64,000 bases of DNA, from positions 2,046,001-2,110,000 of the forward strand of contig NC_089429.1 of assembly GCF_026210795.1 (NCBI RefSeq), read 5' to 3'. Position numbers and translations under genes: made by a program. Positions 1 to 10,782 of this stretch are shown here, piece after piece (the first letter of the stretch is position 1; each line of letters opens with the position of its first letter). The notes below the pieces were generated by a model that was not told where the DNA came from, ran no database searches, and saw nothing but the letters and a program-made list of their open reading frames with translations. Source of the stretch: Rhizophagus irregularis (lineage: Eukaryota > Glomeromycota > Glomeromycetes > Glomerales > Glomeraceae).

Positions 1-101
1 GATCGCTTCCTGTCGATCTATTGACCAAAAATTTTCAGAAAGAAAATTTTATATCTTCGTACTAACAACTCTTATAATTTACCTAACTCATACCTTCTAA
101 C

Positions 102-2225
102 ATGTCTAGAAACCTTGCTAGAAGAGGTGGCGGCAGCTATAACCCTAATAGTAATAAGGCTGCTCATCAGGAAAAGAAAAATAACAAAAAACAACTCTCT
201 GACAACTCTGGCTCTGATAGTGATAGCACTACTCAAAAACGTTCCCGCATTATCACTGATAACACCATGGATGAAGATTTCGTTACCGACGTGCCGGCTG
301 ACGGTGGTTTAGTTGGTTCAACTTCGACCGCTATTCCTCAACAAAATAATTCCCGCAGCACCGCCCATGAAAATACTCAAGCTTCTACCCCGAATAATTC
401 TGCTGCGCCTACTGCGCCTGGCCAAGACGCGTCCTCTGGAGCTAACGCGTCTATTCATGCACCTCGAAACAAAGAAAATAACTCATCCCCTAACGCGTCC
501 CCTAATATGGACGTGAATGATGGTTCATCGCCCGATCAGGCTGTCGATCCCTCCCCAACTATTACCATTAATCGTCAAGATTATCTGGCTGCGGCTGCGC
601 CCAACTCTGCTCCCCAAACTCTTGAAAAACTTAAAACTAATAAGGCAATCATAGATGCCATTAACAACTTATTTTTAGAAACATACGAGTCGTATACCGG
701 TCGGGCTCGTATGACTGGTTCAGGGGACGCTAAGCGTCTTATCATTCACTTCCATACTGCGGAGGCTCGTGACATGTGTGTTGGTAGTACACACTCTGAA
801 TTTCCGGACCTACAATTCCACCTGTACGATCCCAAACAGCTCCGGTCAGATGAAGACCTCCGTGCAATTCAAGTAACAGATATCCCGTTCTTCATTACTA
901 AACCGCAACTCCAATCCTACTTCAAGAAATTCGGCAATCTCCTCGCTCTCCATCTTTACTCAAGGAAAGGTGCTAAAATGCAACAAGCTCGCATTGTCTA
1001 TGATCATGCCGATGCCATCTCCCGTTTCACAAATCAATGGGCAGTTTACTGCTTTTCTACCTGCTTACGTGTTACCCCTTGCCATTACTCTTTAGATCAA
1101 AAAGCTGCTCGAAGAGCATTTGTGGCTGTTCTTTCTGGACTTCCCGCTAATACTAAAGATATCCATTTCGCTCCTTTGGTCAAAGAACATGGAGCCAAAG
1201 CTATTAACATTCCCCTTTCCCTAAATTCTTATAAACCCAAACCTTGGGCTTATGTTACCTTCAACTCGCAAGAAACAATGGATGCCGCTATAGAGCAAAC
1301 TATTGGTTTCCAAGGTCGCACTCTTCGATGGGGAACATCCAATGATTCGAAAGCTCTTTGCCACCGATGTGGTAAACTCGGTTGTGCTCCTACCTCCTGT
1401 CCGCTTAATCAACGCCGTGGTCGTTCACGTACACGTGACCCCGTGGCTGCTCTTAAAGAACGTTTCAACATCGGCCAAAGACCCGCCCAACAAAGAACGC
1501 CGCGCAACAATTCTCGTTCTCGTTCTCATTCTAAATCTCGGGATCATTCTGCCTCTGCTCAACGTTCTAATTCCAACTCGAACCGCTCTAATAATAATAA
1601 TTATAGCCCTAACAATACTAAATCCTCTTCCTCTGGTCCAGTTAACTCCTCCTCAACTGCTCATGGACGCTCGCCTTCCAATAATCGGAAAGGCAAAGAT
1701 AGATCTGTTTCCTTTTCGTCCAATGCTCGTGCTCCACTCCCAGATCCGAATTCTCCTAATGCTCTTGAAGCTGCCCTTAAGATTCTTAATGTTTTAAAGA
1801 ATCTTCAACAAGATGTTGCTCGTGTGGAATCCCGCATTTCAAATCTTGAACTTAACAATCAACGGCTATCTGCTATTGAAGCCCATTTAGGCATCAATCC
1901 TCCCTCCGCTCCTGTCGTTAATTCTGAACCTGATCGAATGGAAGAAGACCCTCCTGAAAACACGGGCACCTTAATTCAACATCCCGATGCTCCTTCATCT
2001 TCTGGTCCAATGAAATCCTCTTCTCCTAAATCTCAACCCGACAAGACTATACACTCTGCTCCCACTTCCACCGCTAACCCTTCCCCGCAAGATGAATTGA
2101 ACTCAGTTATTCAAGATCAAAAAGCGATTAAAGACACCTTACAATCGCTCACTGGTTCCATCCAAGGTTTTATTGCTTCTCTTGGTGGTTCTCCCTCCGA
2201 TCGAGCTTCAGCTCCTTCGCAATAA
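102..2225 (+). CDS. LINE ORF1: Gag-like RNA-binding protein with zinc knuckle
   Basis: An intact 707-residue ORF1. The first 150 residues are low-complexity, rich in Asn, Ser, Ala and Pro. Residues about 250 to 330 look like an RNA-recognition fold (IQVTDIPFFITKPQLQSYF followed by a FGNLLALHLYSRKG segment), with a second similar segment to about 410. A zinc-knuckle-like motif, C-x2-C-x4-C-x4-C, starts near residue 420 (CHRCGKLGCAPTSC); the usual His of a CCHC knuckle is replaced by Cys in both copies. An Arg/Ser-rich stretch follows at about 460 to 560. A likely coiled-coil segment (NLQQDVARVESRISNLELNN) lies near residue 570. Such proteins coat LINE RNA to form the retrotransposition RNP. 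The first ATG is used; its start context is shared with the element B copy. Confidence 0.85.
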   Translation: MSRNLARRGGGSYNPNSNKAAHQEKKNNKKQLSDNSGSDSDSTTQKRSRIITDNTMDEDFVTDVPADGGLVGSTSTAIPQQNNSRSTAHENTQASTPNNSAAPTAPGQDASSGANASIHAPRNKENNSSPNASPNMDVNDGSSPDQAVDPSPTITINRQDYLAAAAPNSAPQTLEKLKTNKAIIDAINNLFLETYESYTGRARMTGSGDAKRLIIHFHTAEARDMCVGSTHSEFPDLQFHLYDPKQLRSDEDLRAIQVTDIPFFITKPQLQSYFKKFGNLLALHLYSRKGAKMQQARIVYDHADAISRFTNQWAVYCFSTCLRVTPCHYSLDQKAARRAFVAVLSGLPANTKDIHFAPLVKEHGAKAINIPLSLNSYKPKPWAYVTFNSQETMDAAIEQTIGFQGRTLRWGTSNDSKALCHRCGKLGCAPTSCPLNQRRGRSRTRDPVAALKERFNIGQRPAQQRTPRNNSRSRSHSKSRDHSASAQRSNSNSNRSNNNNYSPNNTKSSSSGPVNSSSTAHGRSPSNNRKGKDRSVSFSSNARAPLPDPNSPNALEAALKILNVLKNLQQDVARVESRISNLELNNQRLSAIEAHLGINPPSAPVVNSEPDRMEEDPPENTGTLIQHPDAPSSSGPMKSSSPKSQPDKTIHSAPTSTANPSPQDELNSVIQDQKAIKDTLQSLTGSIQGFIASLGGSPSDRASAPSQ

Positions 2226-2272
2226 CTGACTTCTCACCTCCTTTCCCCGTACTTTATTATCATTGTGTTCTA

Positions 2273-5200
2273 ATGTCAGACAATTTTAATTATGATACAT
2301 TTGTTCGTAACCCACCCAACCCCGTAGATACTTATATTTTTTCAGAACATGAATCTCTATTTACTACTCCAAATTCTTCCCCTATCCCTAATTCTTTTAA
2401 TATTTCATCTTTTAATGTTAATGGTCTTCGCCATAATAGTCAAGTTAAAATTGAACAAATTTCAAATTTTTTCAACCTTAAAAATATTTCTTTTGGAGGT
2501 ATCGTAGATACCCATTTATCCCCTAAACAAATCCATTATTTATCCAAACGCCTTCCTAATTATACTGTCTTTTCATCTGATATAGATAAAACCAAACAAG
2601 TTAAATCTACTGGTGGCGTTTCCCTTTTCGTTGCAAAATCCCTTGCTTCCCATGTACAAGATTTTATTTCACATTCCTCACGTATTTTATCTGTTGATCT
2701 TTACTTTAAAGGCAACGTTAAATCGCGCATTTTTGTTATTTATATTCCCCCTGTTTCTGATTCCAAATTACGATCCGAAACTATTGACCTTCTTTTACAA
2801 TTATTAGTGCACACTAAACAACAAAATTTTTATCACGCCATTTGTGGCGATTTCAATATGCATTTAGACACCTACTATCCTATTTATTTTAACCGCCCTT
2901 CTGTTGCTTCCCGACGAACTTATTGTTTGCTACATCATCTTTTATCTCATGGATATGAAGAAACTATTCCTGTTAATGCTTCTGATTCCTTAGGCACCTT
3001 TCACCGTGACGATCAAGTTACTCGTATAGACTATGTTTGGTCTTGTCCAATGTTGAAAAGTTTCACTCTCACCTCCTATATATTTGATGCTCAAGACACC
3101 TGCTCTTCTGATCACAATCCCATCATCACTTATTTTGATGATTCACTCTTGTTTGCATCGATCAAGGTTGCTCGCGCTAAACAACTTCAACGTCGAACTC
3201 GCCGCATATTCATATTTGATTCAGTTACTGATCAACAATGGGAATCTTTCTCTACTCATACTGATTCTTTATGCGACATACCACCGTCAACCTTTTCAAC
3301 ATGGCATATTAATCAACAATGTGAATATTTACATTCTCGTATAGTGAAAGCTGCTAATGCTTCGCTTCCATCTGTCACAGTTAGTAATCAGCATACACCC
3401 ACGATGCCCAAGGATTTGGAAGCCTTAACTCAACATTATCGTTTCCTCAGCCGTCTTTTGCATTCGATTCGTTTATTGCGAAAATATCCTTCCACTTATT
3501 ATAATAGATATGAACATACTTGGTCCACTCATTTCATTAGACTTCAAAAAATCCTTCATCTTTATAAGAAGGTTATTCCTTCTCCCCCTATTTTGCCTGT
3601 TTCTTTATCCATTTGTAGGCAAGACGATTTTAAATTTCTATTAGAATCATTAAAGATTATTTCTAGTGCCCTTTATGGCCTCCTCCTTCTTAAAGAAAAA
3701 GATTTTCAAGATTCTTCCATTCGTGCTAAATTGGATGATAGGGATAACAATTTCGAAACTGATATCTCTTCATTTATTGATTCCGCTCTCTCAAGAACTC
3801 GACGTCGTATTACCTTGGATCGTGTCTTTATTGACCACCCTACACATCCAAAATTATTGACGGACCCACACGATATTGACGATGTTATTATCAACCACTT
3901 TCAGAATTCCGTACCTATAAAATCATCTCCCCCGGATAACATTTCAGCTCTCCCTAAAAGATGGTCCTCTGTTTATCGCCCTATGGACGATGTGGATTCT
4001 TCTATTTATAATTCTTTACTGGATCCTCCTACTCTAGAAGAATGGTTGTCTACGGTCTCTTCTATGCCTAATGACAAAGCCCCCGGTCCTTCTATGATTA
4101 CTTATGAGATGCTTAAGCATCTGGGTTCCAACACTTCGGCTTTGGTCTTAATTCTGGTCCAATCATGCTTCCATACTGCAGATATTCCTGATTTATGGCG
4201 TCAAGCTATGGTCTTTCCTATCCCCAAACCTCACGAATGGAAATGTCAACTCAAGAATACAAGACCTATTACTTTACTTGAAGTAATTAGGAAATCCTTG
4301 GTCAAACTTTTTTATAATCGTCTAGCTTCCATTTTAGCTTCGAATGAAGTTCTCAAAGGAGGAAACTTCGCCGGTCTTCCTGGTGGTTCTTGTCGCGACC
4401 CTATTGTCGTCCTGGAATCTATTATCCATGATGCTCATGTCAACAAATCGCCGCTTTGGATCCTTTCACAAGATATTTCGAAGGCTTTCGACTCGGTTGA
4501 TCTCAAGATGTTGCATTTTGCCTTAGAACGCATCAAACTTTCTGCTTCTGTTATCAAATTTATCTTATCCCTTTTCATAAAACGCTCAAATCGCGTTTTC
4601 ACTGCTCATGGAACTACTCCTTCTTACCGTGTTCGCATTGGTATAGATCAAGGCGAAGTTATCTCTCCTTTACTTTGGGTTATATATATAGACCCTTTAT
4701 TGACTGTTCTTAAAAATGAAATGATGGATCCATATATACTTCATGCTCCTTCTTTATCTAATCCCTTGGCTGAGACAAGTCCCGATGGATTACGCATCAA
4801 CAACTTGGTCTTTATGGACGATTCCACTTTAATCTCGTCATCCAAATCTGAAATGGAATCGATGCTTTCTATTACGGAAGAATTTTATCAGATCAATAAT
4901 ACTTCCGCTAATCACAACAAATATGTTTTAATTACTAATTTGTTGCCTCCCACTTCAGCTCCTTCGCCTTCTCCAGTCGTGTTTGACTTGCAATTATCTG
5001 GACTGAACAAAGTTCCTTCCATTTCTATTGTGCCTATTTCCATGAATAGTTCTTTCCGCTTCCTGGGCGTCTGGTTCAATGTCGCTGGATCTCGTGATTT
5101 TGTCAGAAAGCAAGTCGCTCGAGAATGTAACTCTTTCGCTGCTACCGTTCGTCCTGCCAAATTATCTGCTAAACAAGTAGTTTATTTACACAACACTGTC

Positions 5201-7893
5201 CTTATTCCGAAATTGGAATATCGCATGCAAGTCACACACCTCTCTGAATCTGAATGTGCCTCGGCAACCAGCAGTATCCGTTCCTTGGTTAAACATAAGG
5301 CCAATTTTTCACGTGTACTCCCAGATTCTATTTTGTTTTTATCTCAAGGCTTGGGATTGATTAATTTATTTTTTCACCAATCACAAACACATTTAACTAA
5401 TTTGTTTTTATTAGCTAATTCTTCTTCTTTTTTTATGAAAAATTTATTTTTATATAGATTACATTTAATTCAATTTTCTTTTTTGATTCCCATTTCTCCA
5501 TTGTTAGTTAAAGATTGGACTTTATGGTCTAAACTTTTTGCTTTTGAACAGGATTATATCGCTTGCACTATTGCTCTCCTGACCACCACTCCTTTCACGT
5601 TGTCACGTTCTCGATTTTCAACCTCATCTGACCTCACCTTACCTGATGGTCACACGCCTTTATTTGAAGTGATGACTCCAAAAATTTTTATATCTTACTT
5701 CCGACGTCTAAGAAGTTTGCAACTTTATTACCTATCTCAATTCATCACGCCTCAAGGAACCCATATGATCACTTGGAATGTTTATTTATCCAATCTATCA
5801 AGTAGGAAAGGCCATCGAGTTCTCCCGCATAAATGGTTCAATGACATCCACCAATGCGTCACTGTTCCAAATTCCAATTCTCTGCTCTTGGATCAATTTT
5901 CTTCTGAAGCTATCCCTTCAAACATTGATTTGGCTCCAGCCTTTGGTTCCTCTAGAAAATCCATGAAATGGATCGTGACTTTAAATGAAGATGGCTCTCC
6001 TCTTTTTGGAAAACAACTTAGCAAACAACAATATTCCTGCAAGATTGTCCATTGGACCTCTGATTGTGTGACTCGACCTAATGATGTTATCACGCTTACT
6101 CCTTGTCCCGGTTGTTCTAAACATGTACCGGTTACCCATACTAAAAGCAACCCAACAGATGTTACTCCTCTATGTATCATCCCAAAACTTTCTCCTCTTA
6201 GATCTTTACTTCTCCCAACTACGCAGGAGCGTATTAGACATGACACCACCACTATTACTTCTCCTTTTACTTGGGCGGACCTTGACGAGGTTGTAAGATC
6301 CTATTATGGTCGCTTGGACATTCTACCTAATTTTTCACAAGAAAATGTGGTTATTCTCCCTTCTCCTTCTCCTTCTCCCTCCTTGGGCTCAACTGCCTCT
6401 CTTGCTTTTGCTGCTTCACCGTTAGCGACTCCTCCTGATAACCATTATTGTTTTTACACTGATGGTTCTTTAATTAACCTTGGCACTCCTGATGTTTCTA
6501 TGGGTTGGTCTTGGGTACAAGTTCTTGATGGCGCTGGTTTTTTCCAATCTATCGCTGCTCACGCTCATGGAATTATTCACAATTGGCCTTCTTCTACAAG
6601 AGCTGAAATCGCCGCTATACATGCTGCTCTTACTGTCACTCCTCTCTCTTCAACGGTCACTATTCATACTGACTCTCAATCTGCCATAGATGGTCTTCGT
6701 CTATGTGCTACTTTTTCTTATTCCAATAGTAGGCTTTATTACAAGACCACCAATTTTGAACTCTGGGCTATTATTGAACGTCTCATTTCCTCCAAATCTT
6801 TATCCGTCATGGCTGTTAAAGTGAAAGTCACTCTGGTAATTTTTATAATGATTACGCGGACTCTCTGGCCAACTCTGCGCATACTTCTTCTTTAGCAATT
6901 CTTCTTTCTGATCTGGATCAAGTATCTCCTCACGATTTCTTATTAAAATATGATGATATTTTATGCGAATCCAACCCACGACGCCTATTTAAGCAATATT
7001 CGCAAATGCTGTGGATGCATAGATTAACGCGTTTATCGCGTTTTAACTTTACCATTGCTTTATCCTCTGTCTCAGGTTTCGTGATTGATTGGGATCTTAC
7101 CTGGTTCTCGCTAAATTCTGAACCTCAGCATGATGCTTCATTTACTCGTGCTCATGCTTCCTTTCATCGCACCTTCAAATTCAAACTCTTTTTGGAAGAT
7201 TTGCCTACCTTGGAACATCTTAAAAGAATTTGCCCGGACTTGTATATTGACATCTTATTGTGTCGTTCGTGCCTCGACTCCAAGGAAGATTTCATGCACT
7301 TGTTTATGTGCAAATGTAGACGAATCGCTATGGAACAGATTCTCCTCTCCTACCAACATCACTTTATCAATAAACTTCAAGAAGCTGGTGATCTCGTTAA
7401 GAAAGATCTTTCTTTAATTATTAACAAATTTAAATCTCTTCCTTGTTGGTCCTTTTCTTCTTCAAATTGGACTTCATATAGCCTTGTCCGTGGCTGCCTT
7501 CCGAAATCCTTTGTTGAATTTTTTGAAGAACTTTCTATTCCACGTAACTCTGCGATGAAGGTTATCTCTGCTATCCACAATCACTTTATCCAAAAGATTA
7601 GAAAACGAATTTGGCTACCGCGCTCCTATGATAAATCTAAATGGGAAGACGTGATGAATATTACTCATAAACTCAAACTTTCTCGGCCTTCAAATTTGCC
7701 AAAGTCCACGTACTTACCTTTCTCAACTTTACCTCCTCCGACCCTTTCCGACGCCGCACGTGACTCCGACGTTGATTATTTAAAGAACTCGATGAAATAT
7801 GGTTTGCGTTGGTTTAATCACTATTCAGGTTTTATGGGTCGTCTAACGGTGCAACTTACTAACAGCTTTAGCAGGATGGTGTGTCGATTTTAA
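2273..7893 (+). pseudogene. LINE ORF2 polyprotein (EN-RT-RNase H-CCHC), broken by one frameshift
   Basis: Reads open from 2273 to 6895 (1540 residues). It then goes out of frame near 6828, where GAAAGTCAC replaces GAAAGGTCAC of the sister copy, a single lost G. The remaining C-terminal part is open at 7006-7893. The APE-like endonuclease (about residues 45 to 290) shows FNVNGLR, GDFNMHLD and SDHNPI; the usual catalytic ETH motif reads DTH. The reverse transcriptase (about 600 to 900) has FMDD at the active site near residue 847, where FADD or YADD is usual. RNase H begins near residue 1393 (FYTDGSL, then STRAEIAA and HTDSQSA). The lost frame removes the end of RNase H and the C-terminal C-x2-C-x8-H-x3-C motif. 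Otherwise this is the better preserved of the two ORF2 copies. Confidence 0.85.
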
Positions 7894-8198
7894 CAATGGG
7901 CGCATTGTTCGTTGGTTTGTTTGCATAGTTGCCTCTTCTTAGGTTGAAATATATTTAGGCGGGGGATCAGGATAGTTTTAGTGTTATGCGATTTTTTCCT
8001 TTTTGAATTAATTTTATAGCTTTATTACTATTTTGGAGACTATATAGTTTTGTTTTTAGTTAATTTTATTCTTCTTTTTTGTACTTTGAAAATTTTATTT
8101 TATTTTTGTAAGTTCGATAAATAAATTTAATAAAGATAAAGGCTACTATGCCATGTTTGCCTTGACAAGGACTGATGACGATGTCACTTGGTTATTGT

Positions 8199-8212
8199 AA
8201 ATTGAAGATAAC
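8199..8212 (+). promoter_or_regulatory. TTGAAGAT upstream box of the 2C-adaptor-like gene (A)
   Basis: AAATTGAAGATAAC lies about 35 to 45 bases before the ATG at 8246. The same core occurs before other genes of the Polinton: 16968 helicase, 19594 PolB as TTGAAGAC, 22104 as CTGAAGAT, 22686 F-box gene and 31747. Recurrence at a similar distance suggests a promoter element. Function is inferred. Confidence 0.5.
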
Positions 8213-8245
8213 AATTAGGTATGTAGACACGTACAGAAAAAAGAC

Positions 8246-8830
8246 ATGTCATACCCTTATATAACTAATCCTATAACCGGACGTCCAATCCGTGTTGGTG
8301 GAGATACCTTTAATCGAATAGTTATGGAATCCCATGATTATATCAATGGAAGGCTTATCCATAGACAAACCGCACTGCCTCCACCCCAGGAACAACCTGT
8401 ATATTTAAATACAGATACAGGACGCTATATTCAACACGGTACTAGAACGTATCATAGACTGGTTGAGAGTGACTACGAGGTAGTCGAGGACTACTACCTT
8501 GTTCATTCTGAAGAGGAGGAGCTTATAGAGGAAATCATCAATGAAACACGCTATAATGAGGAAAATCTTGATGGCCAGCGGTTAACTTTCAATGATATAC
8601 AACAAATCAGGGCCGCTATTCAGGCTGACCAAGATGAATATGATGATTTTATCTTACAGCAGGATACGACTAATGGGACACCTTCCTCCGGTCCTTCCGG
8701 TCGTCCACGAACTTTGGAGGACCATGCCCCGAGACTTGCAGAGCTTAATATTGAGTTGTGTAGAGAATGTCTCATGCCTGTAAGCCCGAGTGACTTAACG
8801 GACAAGTTGTGCAAGGACTGCGCTTCCTAA
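8246..8830 (+). CDS. Two-cysteine-adaptor-like protein with C-terminal zinc ribbon (A)
   Basis: A 194-residue protein. The N-terminus carries NPITGRPIRVGGDTFNRI (residues 8 to 25), and a second related segment, NTDTGRYIQHGTRTYHRL, lies near residues 54 to 71. This N-x2-TGR-x-I-x2-G-x-T-[FY] pattern is that of the '2-cysteine adaptor' segment found in many large DNA virus proteins, but here without the flanking cysteines. The middle is acidic. The C-terminus holds C-x2-C ... C-x2-C (CREC and CKDC), a likely zinc-binding end. In viruses such segments are thought to be protein-protein modules; the role here is unknown. It is the first Polinton gene after the LINE and has its own TTGAAGAT box. 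A T-run (8884-8897) follows the stop. Confidence 0.7.
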   Translation: MSYPYITNPITGRPIRVGGDTFNRIVMESHDYINGRLIHRQTALPPPQEQPVYLNTDTGRYIQHGTRTYHRLVESDYEVVEDYYLVHSEEEELIEEIINETRYNEENLDGQRLTFNDIQQIRAAIQADQDEYDDFILQQDTTNGTPSSGPSGRPRTLEDHAPRLAELNIELCRECLMPVSPSDLTDKLCKDCAS

Positions 8831-8983
8831 TGGTCAGTCCTCCGGTCTTCCGGTCTTTCCAACGGTTGATCCCTTAATGCCAGTTATTTTTTTTTTCTAC
8901 AAATGACAGGTATTTAAAGATAACAATATATAAAAAAGATTGTGAACGATACTAAGTGAGCGAATAATCAAAGAAAGATAGCC

Positions 8984-9544
8984 ATGTCAACATCAATCGT
9001 AATAAACCAGTGTCAGAACTGTGGAGTATTCTCTGCAAAAGCGGTATATAGAGGATTATCCAGCGTGTTGTATAGACAGATTATAAAGAAGATTGGCGAC
9101 GAGAGTGAACCTTTACAAGCCTTGGGACTTGCCAGGGATAAGTTGGTCCAGATTATTCGTCGGGCAAGTAATGCGGATTTTACACAATTATTCACACAAA
9201 GACTTGATATGAAAATTATGGACGGAGATTCATACGAGAATACTAGGAAGTGGCTTCTTGAACAGCTTATAGCCATTGGATGTGACAGTGGGGAAATTGC
9301 CTTATATCAGTTCTTACAGAATACATACCCAGATGGTATTGACGAACCCTTTACTACATTCTATGAGAACTATGTAAGTCATGTAAGAAATCCGATGACT
9401 AAGAACTTTGCTTCTCGAGCTTTAGGAGCTATTGGGTTAAAAGCTAGGATGCTACGGATTGACTTCGAAGGACGTAAAAAAAGCGCCATGATTCTTAGGG
9501 CTTCTGAGGAAGAACTTCACGAGATTCTTACAAAATACTATTGA
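8984..9544 (+). CDS. Uncharacterised Polinton protein, 186 aa (A)
   Basis: I do not recognise this protein. A C-x2-C pair (CQNC) lies at residues 9 to 12, with no second pair, so a full zinc finger is doubtful. The rest is predicted mainly helical. The C-terminal 45 residues (ASRALGAIGLKARMLRIDF and then a basic GRKKS segment) look like a small winged-helix-type fold, the sort seen at the end of viral primase-helicases; that likeness is weak. A box TTTAAAGATAAC lies 60 bases upstream. Its last 17 bases overlap the 3' end of the ATPase gene on the other strand, so the two genes converge. Only five residues differ from the element B copy, which suggests constraint or recency. Confidence 0.65.
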   Translation: MSTSIVINQCQNCGVFSAKAVYRGLSSVLYRQIIKKIGDESEPLQALGLARDKLVQIIRRASNADFTQLFTQRLDMKIMDGDSYENTRKWLLEQLIAIGCDSGEIALYQFLQNTYPDGIDEPFTTFYENYVSHVRNPMTKNFASRALGAIGLKARMLRIDFEGRKKSAMILRASEEELHEILTKYY

Positions 9545-10751
9545 TCCCTACTCGTAATGCTCGACGGTCCATATGACCCTTAGAAAAGATCTGTAAAAGG
9601 ACCCCGATGCCTTCTATTAATTTTTTATTATCCAAAGGGTAACTAGACTTCAGGACTTCATATCGGGAGAATAACTCCTTTACGGTCTCAGGTTTTGGAA
9701 TTTCAGCCTTTGTGGTCCTATCCCGTACTTTTGCTAAGAAGTTTTGGAAGTCTGATCCCAGGGTCTTACCAGATAGTCTGTAGGCTTCCCGAAAGACGTA
9801 CTTAATCCAGGTATCTGTGTCCTTAGCTATAACACCGGATACGAGGAGGTGTTTTCTCTCTTTAGGTGATGGATATTCCCGAGCAAACTCGATTAGCTGG
9901 GAGGACTTTTTTGCTTCAGCTACGGCTTTCTGGCCATAGGGACTAAACTTCGATCGAACTGGGTTCAAACTCGGATCGAACGGGGATCGAACTGGGTTCA
10001 AACTTGGATCAAACAGGGATTGAACTGGGTTCAAACTCGGATCGAACGGGGATTGACCAGTGATTGAACTGAGACTAGTATCCCATCTAACCCGAATAGA
10101 TAATGGATCGCTCTTGGATCTTCTAAGATCAAATACTATAAATTCGCGTTGTAGAGTAAGGTCATCGATTACTGGAGCTAGTGACTCCGATTCTTCTGTA
10201 TACTGGCGGATGATCCTCTTAGTATCGGTCAAACTTCCGTGACCTCCATGTAGGGAAATATAATTCACATTTTCACGAATAGCCTTGGGAATGGTAAAGA
10301 ATCTTTGGGCCACATAGATACATGAAATATTTTTGTGTCGTCCGTGTGTAAAAAATCCAGTGATGAGATCCTGGGTTTTTTTAGGCGCATCCATCAAATC
10401 CTCGAAGATTACCACAGTAGCCTGGGTGGAGTTGAAGTCCTTAACATTTGGAATCTCACTATGGGATACTGCGGTAAACGGAATTTCTTCTTCTTTGAAA
10501 AATTCACGTACAACTGCCCACTTTGGTTCATCGAGGTATCTGCCAACTAGAATTACTGCATCACATAATATGTACCTTTCGCCATCCTCCTTTGCCTTCT
10601 TGTCTCCCATTAACAAATTAATGATCATAGTTGTCTTACCCGAGTCAGAACTTCCTGCTACGGCAAGACGGAAAGGCCATGATGGGGCAAACTCATTACC
10701 CTGTCTCGAGTCGGTTGTGTACTCATCCAAATTGTATACATAAAGATCCAT
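9528..10751 (-). CDS. A32/FtsK-like genome-packaging ATPase (A), intact
   Basis: A 407-residue P-loop ATPase of the kind that pumps DNA into capsids in Polintons, virophages and NCLDVs. Walker A is GSSDSGKTT at residues 33 to 41. Walker B is VVIFEDLMD at 113 to 121, hydrophobics ending in acidic residues. A conserved Gln/Arg region follows (YVAQRFF near 146). Residues 233 to 267 are three tandem 11-residue repeats of the SPFDPSLNPVR type, absent from typical family members and encoded by a 33-bp DNA repeat. A roughly 140-residue helical tail follows. The start ATG is 31 bases from the start of the divergent coiled-coil gene, so the two must share a very short promoter region. This copy is full length; the element B copy is not. 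Confidence 0.85.
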   Translation of the reverse strand: MDLYVYNLDEYTTDSRQGNEFAPSWPFRLAVAGSSDSGKTTMIINLLMGDKKAKEDGERYILCDAVILVGRYLDEPKWAVVREFFKEEEIPFTAVSHSEIPNVKDFNSTQATVVIFEDLMDAPKKTQDLITGFFTHGRHKNISCIYVAQRFFTIPKAIRENVNYISLHGGHGSLTDTKRIIRQYTEESESLAPVIDDLTLQREFIVFDLRRSKSDPLSIRVRWDTSLSSITGQSPFDPSLNPVQSLFDPSLNPVRSPFDPSLNPVRSKFSPYGQKAVAEAKKSSQLIEFAREYPSPKERKHLLVSGVIAKDTDTWIKYVFREAYRLSGKTLGSDFQNFLAKVRDRTTKAEIPKPETVKELFSRYEVLKSSYPLDNKKLIEGIGVLLQIFSKGHMDRRALRVGINSIL

Positions 10752-10782
10752 TTGAATTTTATTCTAACTTAGTTTAAATACG

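Larger units (their letters stand above)
1..8161 (+). mobile_element. Non-LTR retrotransposon (Tad/I-type LINE) nested in element A
   Basis: A two-ORF LINE: ORF1 is a nucleic-acid-binding Gag-like protein; ORF2 has endonuclease, reverse transcriptase, RNase H and a C-terminal zinc motif. A short 5' leader precedes ORF1, and a roughly 270-bp 3' UTR follows ORF2 and ends in an AT-rich tail (AATAAATTTAATAAAG). Immediately after comes TTGACAAGGACTGAT (8162-8176), the same 15 bases that flank the 5' side of the sister LINE in element B. RNase H after RT with an APE-type endonuclease points to the I/Tad group common in fungi; this is from domain order, not a phylogeny. The 5' end probably starts just before the window. 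Confidence 0.85.

Noticed and set aside
5893-6252. Antisense ORF of 119 codons within LINE ORF2
   Set aside because: A shadow frame opposite a strongly supported coding region; it is not conserved as one ORF in the sister LINE.
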